A stretch of 64,000 nt of DNA, from contig CAJOIP010000003.1 of the NCBI GenBank assembly GCA_905234785.1, forward strand, positions 1 through 64,000, given 5' to 3'. Below are positions 1 to 7,570 of this stretch, piece by piece. Numbering within the stretch: the stretch's first letter is position 1; every line of letters starts with the position of its first letter. The notes under the pieces are model-generated. The model did not search any database, was not told the origin of the DNA, and saw only the letters and a list, made by a program, of their open reading frames with translations. Source of the DNA: an uncultured Eggerthellaceae bacterium (GTDB taxonomy: Bacteria > Actinomycetota > Coriobacteriia > Coriobacteriales > Eggerthellaceae). The position numbers were made by a program, and so were the translations under genes.

Positions 1-35
1 CTGTCATCCCGAGCGTAAGCGAGGGATCTCGGGGG
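1..35. repeat. Interspersed palindromic repeat (family A), copy at window edge
   Basis: The first bases read TGTCATCCCGAGCG, then AAGCGAGGGATCTC. This is the core of a repeat family that recurs in both orientations at 8808-8969, 10240-10600 and 12095-12132. It lies just downstream of the parB stop codon and may extend left of the window. A role in transcript ends or in nucleoid structure is possible but not shown by the sequence. Confidence 0.75.
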
Positions 36-76
36 TTGCCCGATTGGGGGACGTGCTGGTTATTGAGCAAGCGCTA

Positions 77-1147
77 TTAGTTATTCGTAATTAGCCTGAA
101 CAGACGCTCAAGATCGGTTTCGTCTTTGAACTCTATTTCAATCTTGTTCTTCCCGCCCGAACTCTTAATCTTCACGTTGGTGCCCAGCGTGTCCTTCAAC
201 GTGCGCGCCACGGTCTTGTACGACTTGGGCTGCGGCTCGCGAGCGGCAGACGACTCCTTCTTCGCACCTGAAAGCAGACGCGCAATCGCCTCTGCCTCGC
301 GCACGGAAATAGTGTCCTCTACGAGTTTGTCGGTCAGCTTGCGGCGCCCTTCCTTAGTGGGAATCGACAGGATGGCACGCGCGTGACCTGCAGTAATCTT
401 CTCTTCAAACAGAAGTTGCTGCGCATCTTCAGGCAACTCCAGCAAGCGCAGGGCATTCGCAATGGTCGAGCGCCCCTTCGATACGGCCTGGGCGACCTCC
501 GACTGCGTCATCTTGCCGCGTTCCATCATGCGGCGGTACCCATACGCTTCTTCAATCGGGTTCAAGTCGCTGCGCTGAATGTTCTCGACCAGCGCCAACA
601 CGATGGTTTCGTCGTCATCGACGTCCTTCACGCGGATGGGGACCTTCTTCATGCCCAGGCTCTTGCACGCCTGCCAACGGCGCTCGCCCGCGATAATCTG
701 GTATGCATCCCCGACAGGACGCACGAGAATAGGCTGCAGCAAACCATTCTTCTTAATGGAATTGGCGAGTTCTTCCAAATCCTCTTTCTTGAAGTTGGTG
801 CGCGGCTGATCGGGATTAGGGACGACGGAGTCAATGTCGACTTCCAAATCTCCCTGAGTTGCCTGCTCAACAGGCTGTTCAACCGCCTTCGCATCCTCTT
901 TGGTCGCAATGGTGGCCGGGGCTTCTACGACCCGCTCCACAACGCCTTTGATGGTTACGTGGTCTTCTTTGTTGGTGTAAATCTCCTCAGCTGGTTGTTC
1001 GGATGGTTCAACAGCTTGGTCTGCCTGCTCTGCAGGTTGTTCAGGTGCAGGTGGAACCGGTGCTTGCTCTTGCCGTACGGCTTCTTCAGGGGCGTCCCCC
1101 AGCAAAGAGCCCAGACCACGTCCCAAACCGCTTCTCGTTTTAGCCAC
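77..1147 (-). CDS. parB: ParB chromosome-partitioning protein (parS-binding CTPase clamp)
   Basis: ParB loads on parS sites, spreads on DNA as a CTP-dependent clamp and stimulates the ParA ATPase during origin segregation. The 356-residue product starts with GLGRGLGSLLG (about residues 7-17), the ParA-activating peptide typical of chromosomal ParB. A Glu/Pro/Gln-rich linker of about 85 residues follows; it is longer than in most homologues. The ParB core then has GERRW (154-158, CTP pocket) and ENIQRSDLNPIEEA (188-201), and a HTH lies at about 212-235. The C-terminus is a dimerisation domain. The start is GTG at 1147; the GTGGCTAA overlap with the parA stop (8 nt) indicates translational coupling. 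Two parS sites in this window are its expected targets. Confidence 0.96.
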   Translation of the reverse strand: MAKTRSGLGRGLGSLLGDAPEEAVRQEQAPVPPAPEQPAEQADQAVEPSEQPAEEIYTNKEDHVTIKGVVERVVEAPATIATKEDAKAVEQPVEQATQGDLEVDIDSVVPNPDQPRTNFKKEDLEELANSIKKNGLLQPILVRPVGDAYQIIAGERRWQACKSLGMKKVPIRVKDVDDDETIVLALVENIQRSDLNPIEEAYGYRRMMERGKMTQSEVAQAVSKGRSTIANALRLLELPEDAQQLLFEEKITAGHARAILSIPTKEGRRKLTDKLVEDTISVREAEAIARLLSGAKKESSAAREPQPKSYKTVARTLKDTLGTNVKIKSSGGKNKIEIEFKDETDLERLFRLITNN

Positions 1148-2120
1148 GATTCACCACTTCCTTTGCGAGTTCCGAATATGCTGCAGCGCCTTTGCCCGAC
1201 GGATCGTATTGCGTGATCGGCATGCCATAACTGGGTGCCTCTGAAAGCTTCACCGTACGGGGAATGATGGTTTCGAATACCTGATCGCCGAAGTAATTAC
1301 GCACCTCAGCAGCAACTTGGCGCGAAAGCGTCGTGCGTCCGTCGTACATCGTCAGCAGAATGCCGAAGATGTCGAGCGACGGATTTAGCCGTGTTTTGAC
1401 ACGTTTCATCGATTCGAGAAGTTTTGTCACACCTTCCAGCGCGTAAAACTCCGTCTGAATGGGAATGATCAGCTTATCGGCGCCGACAAGGGCATTCACC
1501 GTCAAAAGGCCCAGCGAAGGCGGGCAGTCGATGAAAATGTAATCGTACTTGCCGCGCATCGAGCCGACGGCATCTTTAAGGCGATTTTCGCGCGCCATCT
1601 CGGAAACCAGCTCGACCTCGGCACCGGCGAGGTTAATCGTAGCCGGTACCAGATCAAGCCCTGTGCAGACATCGGGAATGATGGCGTCCTGAATCGCAAC
1701 GTCATTCAACAGCACGTCGTAGATGCAAGCGTTCAGCTGGCCCTTTTCCACACCAAGGCCACTTGTGGCGTTACCCTGCGGGTCCAAGTCGACCAGCAAA
1801 ACCTGCTTGCCCTGTTCTCCAAGAGCCGCAGAAAGGTTAATAGCCGTCGTCGATTTCCCAACGCCGCCCTTCTGGTTAATGATGGCAATGATCTTCGTCA
1901 TGCCAACAACATGCTCGACAGGTTTCTTGTCCGCATACGTTTTGACAGGTTGCGAAACAGGCGCCGTTTTCTCTTCGGCGATTTCCTCAGTTTCAACTTC
2001 GGAAACAGCCTCGTCACCTGTTGGTTCCTCAGGCGTCTGAATTTCTGCTTCCTTAATCTCAACTGCGTTGATAGTCGGTTCTGCCTTTTTATCCCGTCTC
2101 AGACTATCGAAGATACCCAC
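1140..2120 (-). CDS. parA: ParA/Soj chromosome-partitioning ATPase
   Basis: ParA is a deviant-Walker ATPase that binds DNA non-specifically and, with ParB, moves or organises the replication origin. The motif NQKGGVGKST at about residues 82-91 is the deviant Walker A, and FIDCPPSLG is the Walker B region. An acidic extension of about 73 residues (Glu/Pro/Thr-rich) precedes the canonical start MTKIIAIINQKGG. The extension is likely real, because the upstream GTG at 2118-2120 is preceded by AGAAGGAGG with a 5-nt spacer, a near-perfect ribosome binding site. The gene is followed by parB with an 8-nt overlap. A parS site lies 49 bp upstream, so ParB spreading could affect its expression. Confidence 0.95.
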   Translation of the reverse strand: MGIFDSLRRDKKAEPTINAVEIKEAEIQTPEEPTGDEAVSEVETEEIAEEKTAPVSQPVKTYADKKPVEHVVGMTKIIAIINQKGGVGKSTTAINLSAALGEQGKQVLLVDLDPQGNATSGLGVEKGQLNACIYDVLLNDVAIQDAIIPDVCTGLDLVPATINLAGAEVELVSEMARENRLKDAVGSMRGKYDYIFIDCPPSLGLLTVNALVGADKLIIPIQTEFYALEGVTKLLESMKRVKTRLNPSLDIFGILLTMYDGRTTLSRQVAAEVRNYFGDQVFETIIPRTVKLSEAPSYGMPITQYDPSGKGAAAYSELAKEVVNRG

Positions 2121-2168
2121 AAAAGCCTCCTTCTAAAGCTTGCACAGCAGTATACAGTTGTAAGAAAC

Positions 2169-2186
2169 ATGTTTCACGTGAAACAT
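2169..2186. promoter_or_regulatory. parS: parS site 1
   Basis: The sequence ATGTTTCACGTGAAACAT is a perfect 18-bp palindrome that contains the canonical 16-bp parS TGTTTCACGTGAAACA (2170-2185). It lies in the short gap between the rsmG stop and the parA start. Confidence 0.97.
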
Positions 2187-2189
2187 GGC

Positions 2190-2870
2190 TCATTCAGAAA
2201 GAGGGTGCTTCTGCGCCATTCCTTCTTGACGCGGAAGCTTCACCTTGGGTTCTGCAGTTTTCTTAAATGTAAGAATGCGCCGTTGGTATTCATCGTTCAA
2301 CAGAAACGACCGATCTCCCACGAGCGACATTCCAACCATGTTTTGAACTCGCCGGGCTGCGGCTAGTTCTTCATCATCTACATTTGCTTTATAGCATATG
2401 AGCAGGCCATCTTTCATCAACAAGGGGCTTGCCAATTCCAACAACACCGGTAACTGTGACAAAGCACGGACAGTCAAAGCTACAAACCGCTTTGACTGTG
2501 TGCGAGCAAATAATTCAGCCCGCCCTGCATACGTTGAAATCTGGGGAGATAGCCCAAGTTCAGAGACAATCTCAGAAACGGCGTCCATCTTCTTTTTCCG
2601 AGCATCAATTAGCACAACTTCGCGCCCAGAGGCAATGGAAAGCGGAATCCCAGGGAAACCACCCCCAGATCCGAGGTCCCCGAACATTCCCTCAGGAGCA
2701 GCATTCAATTCTTCAAGCCCAGAAAGAGAATCTTCAACATGAAGAACCATGCCCTCGTCAACGGAGTCGATCCGGGTAAGGTTAACCCGCTGATTAGCCT
2801 CGATAACAAGCCGAAGATGCTCTTGAACAAGAGCCTGCTGCTTTGAAGACAGTGTCTCGAATACGCCCAT
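2190..2870 (-). CDS. rsmG: 16S rRNA (guanine527-N7)-methyltransferase RsmG (GidB)
   Basis: RsmG methylates N7 of G527 in 16S rRNA using S-adenosylmethionine; its loss typically gives low-level streptomycin resistance. The 226-residue length fits the family. The SAM-binding glycine loop GDLGSGGGFPGIPL sits at about residues 64-77, and the N-terminal helices and NLTR motif match the family. The C-terminus is about 15 residues longer than usual and basic. ATG at 2870 follows AAAGGGAAT. The long upstream gap and the terminator at 3244-3272 suggest rsmG has its own promoter, with parA and parB probably downstream in the same transcript. Confidence 0.95.
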   Translation of the reverse strand: MGVFETLSSKQQALVQEHLRLVIEANQRVNLTRIDSVDEGMVLHVEDSLSGLEELNAAPEGMFGDLGSGGGFPGIPLSIASGREVVLIDARKKKMDAVSEIVSELGLSPQISTYAGRAELFARTQSKRFVALTVRALSQLPVLLELASPLLMKDGLLICYKANVDDEELAAARRVQNMVGMSLVGDRSFLLNDEYQRRILTFKKTAEPKVKLPRQEGMAQKHPLSE

Positions 2871-2952
2871 CTATTCCCTTTAATCCACGTTTAGAGCGAC
2901 ACACCCATAATACCGCAACCCAACAAATAGAAAGCCACAGCCTCCCTATCCA

Positions 2953-2996
2953 TTCGATTTCCAAGGCGCGGGCAAAGCCCGCCCGCGGAAATCGAA
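2953..2996. repeat. Hairpin in the rsmG leader
   Basis: A two-tier inverted repeat: TTCGATTTCC (2953-2962) pairs with GGAAATCGAA (2987-2996), and inside it GCGGGC (2968-2973) pairs with GCCCGC (2977-2982) around an AAA loop. It lies about 85 bp upstream of rsmG. There is no T tract on either side, so it is not a standard terminator. Confidence 0.6.
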
Positions 2997-3035
2997 CATG
3001 CCCACAAAAGAGATCCTCGTGGTTCTAATAATGTA

Positions 3036-3237
3036 GTTTGCTCTCTGGACGGCCCTTTCGAAGCTTTCTGAGCGCGCCGCAGGAACCGCACTATTAAAGA
3101 GCATGGCAAGTAATAGTAAGCGGGATAACACATCAATAAGTGGTGAACGTCAGCCGCGTTGTCGCCATGCTCATAAGCGCGGTTATCGCGGCGAAAAAAG
3201 CGAAGTGTGCTTCGAAAGGGCCATCCAGAGAGCAAAC
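3036..3237. repeat. 202-bp element with 29-bp terminal inverted repeats
   Basis: The arm at 3036-3064 (starts GTTTGCTCTCTGG) is the reverse complement of 3209-3237 (ends CCAGAGAGCAAAC) with one mismatch in 29 positions. The 144-bp interior has no convincing ORF on either strand. I see no clear target-site duplication at the borders. It could be a decayed non-autonomous element or a structured transcript in the jag-rsmG gap. The rest of 2871-3303 holds the leader hairpin and the jag terminator. Confidence 0.6.
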
Positions 3238-3243
3238 GGACAG

Positions 3244-3272
3244 CAAAAAAGAGGCCCAGCAAAAGCCAGGCC
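3244..3272 (-). terminator. Rho-independent terminator of the rpmH-to-jag operon
   Basis: On the minus strand GGCCTGGC-TTTT-GCTGGGCC (3253-3272) forms an 8-bp stem with G-U pairs. It is followed by TCTTTTTT (3245-3252). It starts 32 nt after the jag stop codon. Confidence 0.8.
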
Positions 3273-3303
3273 ACTAAACAACAAAGGCGGTAGAAACCCC
3301 AGA

Positions 3304-3924
3304 TTACTTCACCGGCACCACAACAACATGCCGCGCAGCCCCTTCACCCTCAGAAGCAGTCTCTACACGCGGATCATCGCGCAACGCCACGTGCACGATA
3401 CGGCGCTCATACGGCGTCATAGGACGAAGTTTCACGCTGTGACCCTGAGCCGCAGCCTTCTTAGCAGAAGAACGAGCCAACGACTCGAGCTTCTGGCGCT
3501 GACGGTTCTTATAGCTTTCAACGTCGATGATCACCGGGAAGCGGAACCCAATCTTGCGCACGGTAATCGCAGAAATCAGGAATTGAAGGGCATCAAGTGT
3601 CTTCCCATGACGACCGATTAGTACTGCCAAGTCATCGCCGGTGATGTCGAGAATCAACTCTCCTTCATCACCTTCATACTCGTCAATCGTCACTTCTCCG
3701 ACATTGAAGTACTTCAGTACATCCTTCAAAGCAGCAATTGCAGTATCGGCAATCTCATCGAGCTGTTCATCAGACAACGCCATATCGTCATCATCATCGG
3801 TCTCTTCGACAAATTCTTCGACCGATTCATCTTCAGCAACTTCTTCTACGCCGTCCGCGTAATCCTCTTCAAGTTCTTCTTCTTCGACAACTTCGTCAAT
3901 GATCTCTTCCATCTCTTCAGCCAT
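3304..3924 (-). CDS. jag: Jag/KhpB-like RNA-binding protein (KH and R3H domains)
   Basis: Jag/KhpB proteins bind RNA and are linked to cell division and envelope synthesis; they are encoded next to yidC in many Gram-positives. Of 206 residues, the first 48 are extremely acidic (runs of E and D) and replace the Jag-N domain found in Firmicutes. A KH domain follows (about 75-140), with the GRHG loop at 104-107. The R3H domain (about 145-205) contains the R-x(3)-H element RRIVH (174-178). The ATG is preceded by ATAAGGAGT with a 5-nt spacer. It lies downstream of yidC in the same operon and ends at a terminator. Confidence 0.93.
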   Translation of the reverse strand: MAEEMEEIIDEVVEEEELEEDYADGVEEVAEDESVEEFVEETDDDDDMALSDEQLDEIADTAIAALKDVLKYFNVGEVTIDEYEGDEGELILDITGDDLAVLIGRHGKTLDALQFLISAITVRKIGFRFPVIIDVESYKNRQRQKLESLARSSAKKAAAQGHSVKLRPMTPYERRIVHVALRDDPRVETASEGEGAARHVVVVPVK

Positions 3925-3960
3925 TATGTACTCCTTATCTCAGGATTGAAAACAATCAGG

Positions 3961-3978
3961 ATGTTTCACGTGAAACAT
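3961..3978. promoter_or_regulatory. parS: parS site 2
   Basis: A second perfect ATGTTTCACGTGAAACAT palindrome, identical to site 1 and 1792 bp away. Its right edge touches the yidC stop codon. Two identical parS sites on one side of the origin fit chromosomal ParABS. Confidence 0.97.
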
Positions 3979-4781
3979 TACTTCTTTTTCTTCGGGCGCT
4001 TCTTGCGCTCCTTGCGCTCCACCTCAACGTGAACCGGCTTCACTTCAATGGTGGCTTCCTCTTCGGCATCAAGCTTCTTCTTCAGGTAGCTCATATACGT
4101 CTGCTGGAAGATGGTGGCGATGATGCCGGAAACACCCCAGAACAAAAGCACGCCAGCGGGGGAGCTCCAACTGACGAACAGCATCATGACGCCCATGATG
4201 ATGGACATCATGATCATCTGATTGCGCTGCTGAGAATCAGGGTTGTTCCTCTGTTGCAGCAACATCGGCAAGAACGTCGCGCCAACGAAGATGATGATCA
4301 GAATGCCGTAGGGAATGAACGGGCCAATGCCAAGTTCCCATGCTTCCGCAGGGTTCATCAGCAGATTGGGGATGATGTTGTAGAACGTAAACTCGTCGTA
4401 CTTCGGCAGCCATTCCTGAATGTTGCGGAGAACCTGGAACAACGCGATGAAGATCGGCATCTGAATGAGCATCGGCACGCAGCCAGACAGCGGATTGAAT
4501 TTGGCATCCGCGTACATTTGCTGCGTTTCCTGCTGCATCCTGACAGGATCGTCCTTGAACTTGTTTTGAATTTCCTGCAGTTTGGGCTGCATACGCTGCA
4601 TCATGACGCTCGACCTCGTCGAGCTGCTCATGAGCGGCAACATGATGATGCGGAAGATGATAGTGAAGACTATGATCGCCAAGCCCCAGTCATGAACCAA
4701 GAAATAAAATTTCTCGACCACCCAGGCAATAGCCCAAAGTATCGCCTCCCAAACACCTTGTATCTGATCGATTTCTGCCAT
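3978..4781 (-). CDS. yidC: YidC/Oxa1 membrane protein insertase
   Basis: YidC inserts and folds membrane proteins, alone or with SecYEG. The 267-residue product is the short Gram-positive form without the large periplasmic domain. A hydrophobic N-terminal segment with WGLAIIVFTIIFRIIMLPL carries the Arg of the insertase groove. A cytoplasmic helical hairpin follows (QRMQPKLQEIQNKFKDD), then three further hydrophobic segments and a very basic tail ending in KKRPKKKK. The ATG follows GAGGAAGGAA. There is no lipobox cysteine at the N-terminus, unlike SpoIIIJ. It lies between yidD and jag in the rpmH operon. Confidence 0.95.
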   Translation of the reverse strand: MAEIDQIQGVWEAILWAIAWVVEKFYFLVHDWGLAIIVFTIIFRIIMLPLMSSSTRSSVMMQRMQPKLQEIQNKFKDDPVRMQQETQQMYADAKFNPLSGCVPMLIQMPIFIALFQVLRNIQEWLPKYDEFTFYNIIPNLLMNPAEAWELGIGPFIPYGILIIIFVGATFLPMLLQQRNNPDSQQRNQMIMMSIIMGVMMLFVSWSSPAGVLLFWGVSGIIATIFQQTYMSYLKKKLDAEEEATIEVKPVHVEVERKERKKRPKKKK

Positions 4782-4816
4782 TCAAATTCCTTCCTCTATG
4801 TTCCAAAGAAGACTGC

Positions 4817-5071
4817 TTACGGCAAGGGGTCGTAGCCGTAAGGTCCTCCCGGATGACATTTTTTAAAGCGCTTCCAGGTCAGCACGAGGCCTTTCTTAAA
4901 ACCGTACCTTCTGAAAGCCATCAGCCCATACTCCGAGCAGCTGGGGACAAACCGGCAGCATGAGGGGAATTGGGGTGAAATGGCAAAGCGGTAGAACTTG
5001 ATGAGTGCAATGGCAATCTTGCAGGGAATGGATTCCCTGCGTGATTCATTATTTATGACTTCCGCGCTCAT
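4817..5071 (-). CDS. yidD: YidD membrane protein insertion efficiency factor
   Basis: YidD is a small cysteine-rich protein that aids YidC-dependent insertion. The 84-residue product has the family core FYRFAISP, the cysteine motif CCRFVPSCSEY and the C-terminal KCHPGGPYGYDP. It overlaps the rnpA stop by 4 nt (5068-5071), so translation is probably coupled. Confidence 0.95.
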   Translation of the reverse strand: MSAEVINNESRRESIPCKIAIALIKFYRFAISPQFPSCCRFVPSCSEYGLMAFRRYGFKKGLVLTWKRFKKCHPGGPYGYDPLP

Positions 5072-5403
5072 AGTTTTAGCAATCCAGCCTGTTCAACCCT
5101 GCTTTTCAAATGCGAAACCATGTCGGCATATACAGCCTCGGTTGCACCTTTGCGCGCTACGAACGCAACGTCGTATCCGGGAAACGGGCCGCCAACTTCA
5201 CGGCAAACTTCACGCATACGGCGCTTCGCCCTATTGCGCCACACCGCATTTCCGAGCTTTTTACCTGCAATAAAAGCAACACGACCATTGCGGTCGTGCT
5301 GTCCTTCGTTGCGTAACACTATTAAGCTCAGTTCCGGCGTGTTAATGCGCCTTCCCTCTTTGAAGAGGCGGGTTATCTCCGCGCTCGACTTGATCGTTTC
5401 CAC
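5068..5403 (-). CDS. rnpA: Ribonuclease P protein component
   Basis: RnpA is the protein subunit of RNase P, which matures tRNA 5-prime ends. The frame is open upstream to 5514, but that extension overlaps rpmH. The GTG at 5401-5403 gives METIKSSAEITRLFKEG and 111 residues, the usual family length. The RNR signature RNRAKRRMRE sits at 57-66. The upstream region (17 nt after the rpmH stop) lacks a clear ribosome binding site, so reinitiation after rpmH is likely. The order rpmH-rnpA-yidD-yidC-jag is the classic operon. Confidence 0.92.
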   Translation of the reverse strand: METIKSSAEITRLFKEGRRINTPELSLIVLRNEGQHDRNGRVAFIAGKKLGNAVWRNRAKRRMREVCREVGGPFPGYDVAFVARKGATEAVYADMVSHLKSRVEQAGLLKL

Positions 5404-5420
5404 GATCGGGGTAGTCGCAT

Positions 5421-5555
5421 TTAGACGGTCAGGCGCTTGCGCCCCTTGGTGCGACGACGAGCGAGCACGGCGCGGCCGCCCTTGGTGGCCATGCGAGCAC
5501 GGAAACCGTGGCACTTTGCACGCTTGCGAGTGTTAGGCTGATAAGTGCGCTTCAT
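5421..5555 (-). CDS. rpmH: 50S ribosomal protein L34
   Basis: Translation gives 44 residues, [18 protein letters not shown] at the start and [12 protein letters not shown] at the end, which is textbook L34. The ATG at 5553-5555 follows AAGGGAAAAGAAC. It is the first gene of the rpmH-rnpA-yidD-yidC-jag operon and is preceded by a strong promoter. Confidence 0.97.
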   Translation of the reverse strand: MKRTYQPNTRKRAKCHGFRARMATKGGRAVLARRRTKGRKRLTV

Positions 5556-5644
5556 GTTCTTTTCCCTTCGTACGTTCTACGTTTTCCCTGTACTCGATTC
5601 CGAAGGAAAACGCGTATGTCAAGTGCTTCAAGAGCAACCGTTAG

Positions 5645-5672
5645 ATTATATAACGGCACGTCATGGGGTCAA
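5645..5672 (-). promoter_or_regulatory. rpmH operon promoter
   Basis: On the minus strand TTGACC (5667-5672) and TATAAT (5645-5650) are separated by 16 bp. This would give a 5-prime untranslated region of about 80 nt before rpmH. Confidence 0.75.
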
Positions 5673-5799
5673 TACCGAATTTTTTCTCCAAAACCTGCCT
5701 ACAACCGCGGCTTCATTGCCTCCAAACCACAACACCCTGTATTCTTCTTTTCCCATTCTTCAATATATAAGTTTTAATAGTGGTAGTAATAAACACCGT

Positions 5800-5870
5800 G
5801 GGTTTGTGGAAAACTCTCGAAATTGCACGTAATCCATCGTTTTCAACGTCTTAGAAAGCGTTGAAAACCC
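5800..5870. promoter_or_regulatory. DnaA-box-like motif and inverted repeat in the rpmH-dnaA gap
   Basis: TGTGGAAAA at 5805-5813 matches the TTTTCCACA motif found near dnaA. A perfect inverted repeat follows: GTTTTCAACG (5839-5848) and CGTTGAAAAC (5859-5868) with a 10-nt centre. The flanking 5870-5945 is AT-rich with homopolymer runs. In many chromosomes this gap holds part of oriC. Confidence 0.5.
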
Positions 5871-5961
5871 AGCCGTTTTTCCAGACCCAAAATTTCAAAA
5901 AAATTTTCCCACCCTTTTTACAACCTATCTTACTACCGTTGTTGAACGTCTTCTCCACAAG

Positions 5962-5989
5962 GCGAGGGCCCTAACATGCGGGCCCTCGC
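5962..5989. repeat. GC-rich hairpin
   Basis: GCGAGGGCCC (5962-5971) and GGGCCCTCGC (5980-5989) form a perfect 10-bp stem with an 8-nt loop. It stands directly beside the long dnaA hairpin. Confidence 0.7.
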
Positions 5990-5993
5990 TAAA

Positions 5994-6080
5994 GAATGAT
6001 GCGCGGGAGGGGAGCTTGTGCATCATTTTTTGTCCTCGCCTAGAAAAATGATGCACAAGCTCCCCTCCCGCGCATCATTC
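5994..6080. terminator. 37-bp perfect hairpin just downstream of dnaA
   Basis: The arm at 5994-6030 and its exact reverse complement at 6044-6080 (37 bp each) flank a 13-nt loop, 8 bp beyond the dnaA stop codon. The stem contains GGGAGGGGAGC. The tip has a T5/A5 pair, and no long T run follows. It probably ends dnaA transcription, but it is far longer than an ordinary terminator. Confidence 0.75.
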
Positions 6081-6088
6081 CCTTAAAG

Positions 6089-7570
6089 CTACATTTCCTT
6101 AATGCGGTGCTTAATGTTTTCGAGTTCTTCGCGCAGCTCGCGATTTTCCTTCATCTTCTCTTCGACGTTCGTCACCGAGTACATGATGGTCGTGTGGTCG
6201 CGCCCGCCAAAGTTCTTCGCGATGTAGTTATAGGGAAGGTCGAGCATGTGTCGCGCGAGGTAAATGGCGATTTGGCGTGCGTAAACTATTTTGCGCGAGC
6301 GCTTCTGACCGATGAGGTCGGAATGCGGCACGTCGTAATACCGCTCGACTTCCTTTTGAATGTCCGCAATAGTCAGCTTCTTCATTGCGCCGCCGGAGAA
6401 GTGGTTTTCCAACAGGCGCGAGACTTCCTCGCTTGTGATGTCCTGCTTGCCAAACGCGTTCATCGCGTAAATGACTTTGGTGACGGCACTCTTCAACTCA
6501 CGGATGTTTGAACTGGAATTTTCTGCGATGTACCGTTCGATTTCTTCGGGTAGCTTGAAGTCGTCTTGGCCGCTCGTTTGGCGATATTCCTCGACGAAGC
6601 TCTTGATGATTCCAAGTTTCGTTTCTATCTCCGGCGGTTGAATGTCGAAAGTGCCTCCCATGTTGAAACGGCTCTGGTAGCGCTCGTCCATGGTGATGTT
6701 CTTCGGCGCGCGATCAGCGGAAAGGACAACTTGTCGGCCCTCGTCGACAAGCGTGTTGAATATCTGAAACACGATGTCGAGCGTTTGTTCTTTTCCTTGC
6801 AAGAATTGGATGTCGTCGATGAGTAAAACGTCAGCTTCTTGGTAGCGGTTCTTGAACTTCTTGAAGCTCGATTTTTCCTTGTCATGTGCTACGGTCGCTT
6901 CGACATATCCGCTCAGGAAGTCGGCGGAATCGACGTACACCGTCTTCAGGTCGGGACGCGTCTCGTTCACGTAGTTTTGTATTGCGCGCATGAGGTGCGT
7001 TTTTCCCAAACCTGATTTTCCGTAAATGAACAGGGGATTCAGCATCAAGCGACCCGGTTCTTCAGCTACGGCGACTGCCATGGAATACGCCATGCGGTTC
7101 GACTCGCCGATGACGAAATTCTCGAATGTCAGCGTCGATGTGGGGGAGAGTTGGTTGTCTTCGTAAGCCTCTTCCCGGCTGCTTTCCACAGGTTCTTCGG
7201 CGACGGGGGAGGGGGCAGCTTTCTGAGCAGAGGGCTTTTCTGCAATCTGTTCTGCTACTGCCTTTTGCACCACTTCAGGCGTTTGATTGGCTTGGACAGG
7301 CGTTTCCTGGTTAATGTCAACCTCTATCGCCAAGGTGTAGTCCATGCCATACAGGTCGTGCAGCGCCTCTTTGATATAGCGTGAATAGTGCTTTTCGATC
7401 CACGTCTTGATGAAATCGTTATCGGCCGTCAGCATGAGGAAGCCATCGCTCATGGCCTGCGGCTGCAGGCGCGAGAAGAACGCGTTCATCTGCGAAGAGT
7501 CAATCGCATCGTATTCGACGATCTGGTCGCAAACGCTTTTCCACGCAGAGTTCAGTTCTTCGCTGTTCAT
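6089..7570 (-). CDS. dnaA: Chromosomal replication initiator DnaA
   Basis: DnaA binds DnaA boxes, melts oriC and loads the helicase. The 493-residue product has domain I (about 1-85), an acidic/proline-rich linker (about 86-145), an AAA+ domain with Walker A GKSGLGKT (184-191) and Walker B VLLIDDIQF, and a C-terminal domain IV with the DnaA-box-binding GGRDHTTIMYSV. The Walker A has KS where most DnaA have GV. The ATG at 7568-7570 follows GAGGTGA with a 4-nt spacer. The gene points the same way as rpmH, whereas in most bacteria it diverges from it. Its start lies inside the 3-prime end of the upstream ATPase gene. Confidence 0.97.
   Translation of the reverse strand: MNSEELNSAWKSVCDQIVEYDAIDSSQMNAFFSRLQPQAMSDGFLMLTADNDFIKTWIEKHYSRYIKEALHDLYGMDYTLAIEVDINQETPVQANQTPEVVQKAVAEQIAEKPSAQKAAPSPVAEEPVESSREEAYEDNQLSPTSTLTFENFVIGESNRMAYSMAVAVAEEPGRLMLNPLFIYGKSGLGKTHLMRAIQNYVNETRPDLKTVYVDSADFLSGYVEATVAHDKEKSSFKKFKNRYQEADVLLIDDIQFLQGKEQTLDIVFQIFNTLVDEGRQVVLSADRAPKNITMDERYQSRFNMGGTFDIQPPEIETKLGIIKSFVEEYRQTSGQDDFKLPEEIERYIAENSSSNIRELKSAVTKVIYAMNAFGKQDITSEEVSRLLENHFSGGAMKKLTIADIQKEVERYYDVPHSDLIGQKRSRKIVYARQIAIYLARHMLDLPYNYIAKNFGGRDHTTIMYSVTNVEEKMKENRELREELENIKHRIKEM

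Noticed and set aside
2891-3274. 127-codon minus-strand ORF between jag and rsmG
   Set aside because: It starts inside the jag terminator hairpin, has no ribosome binding site and runs through the 29-bp inverted repeats. No protein family is recognisable.
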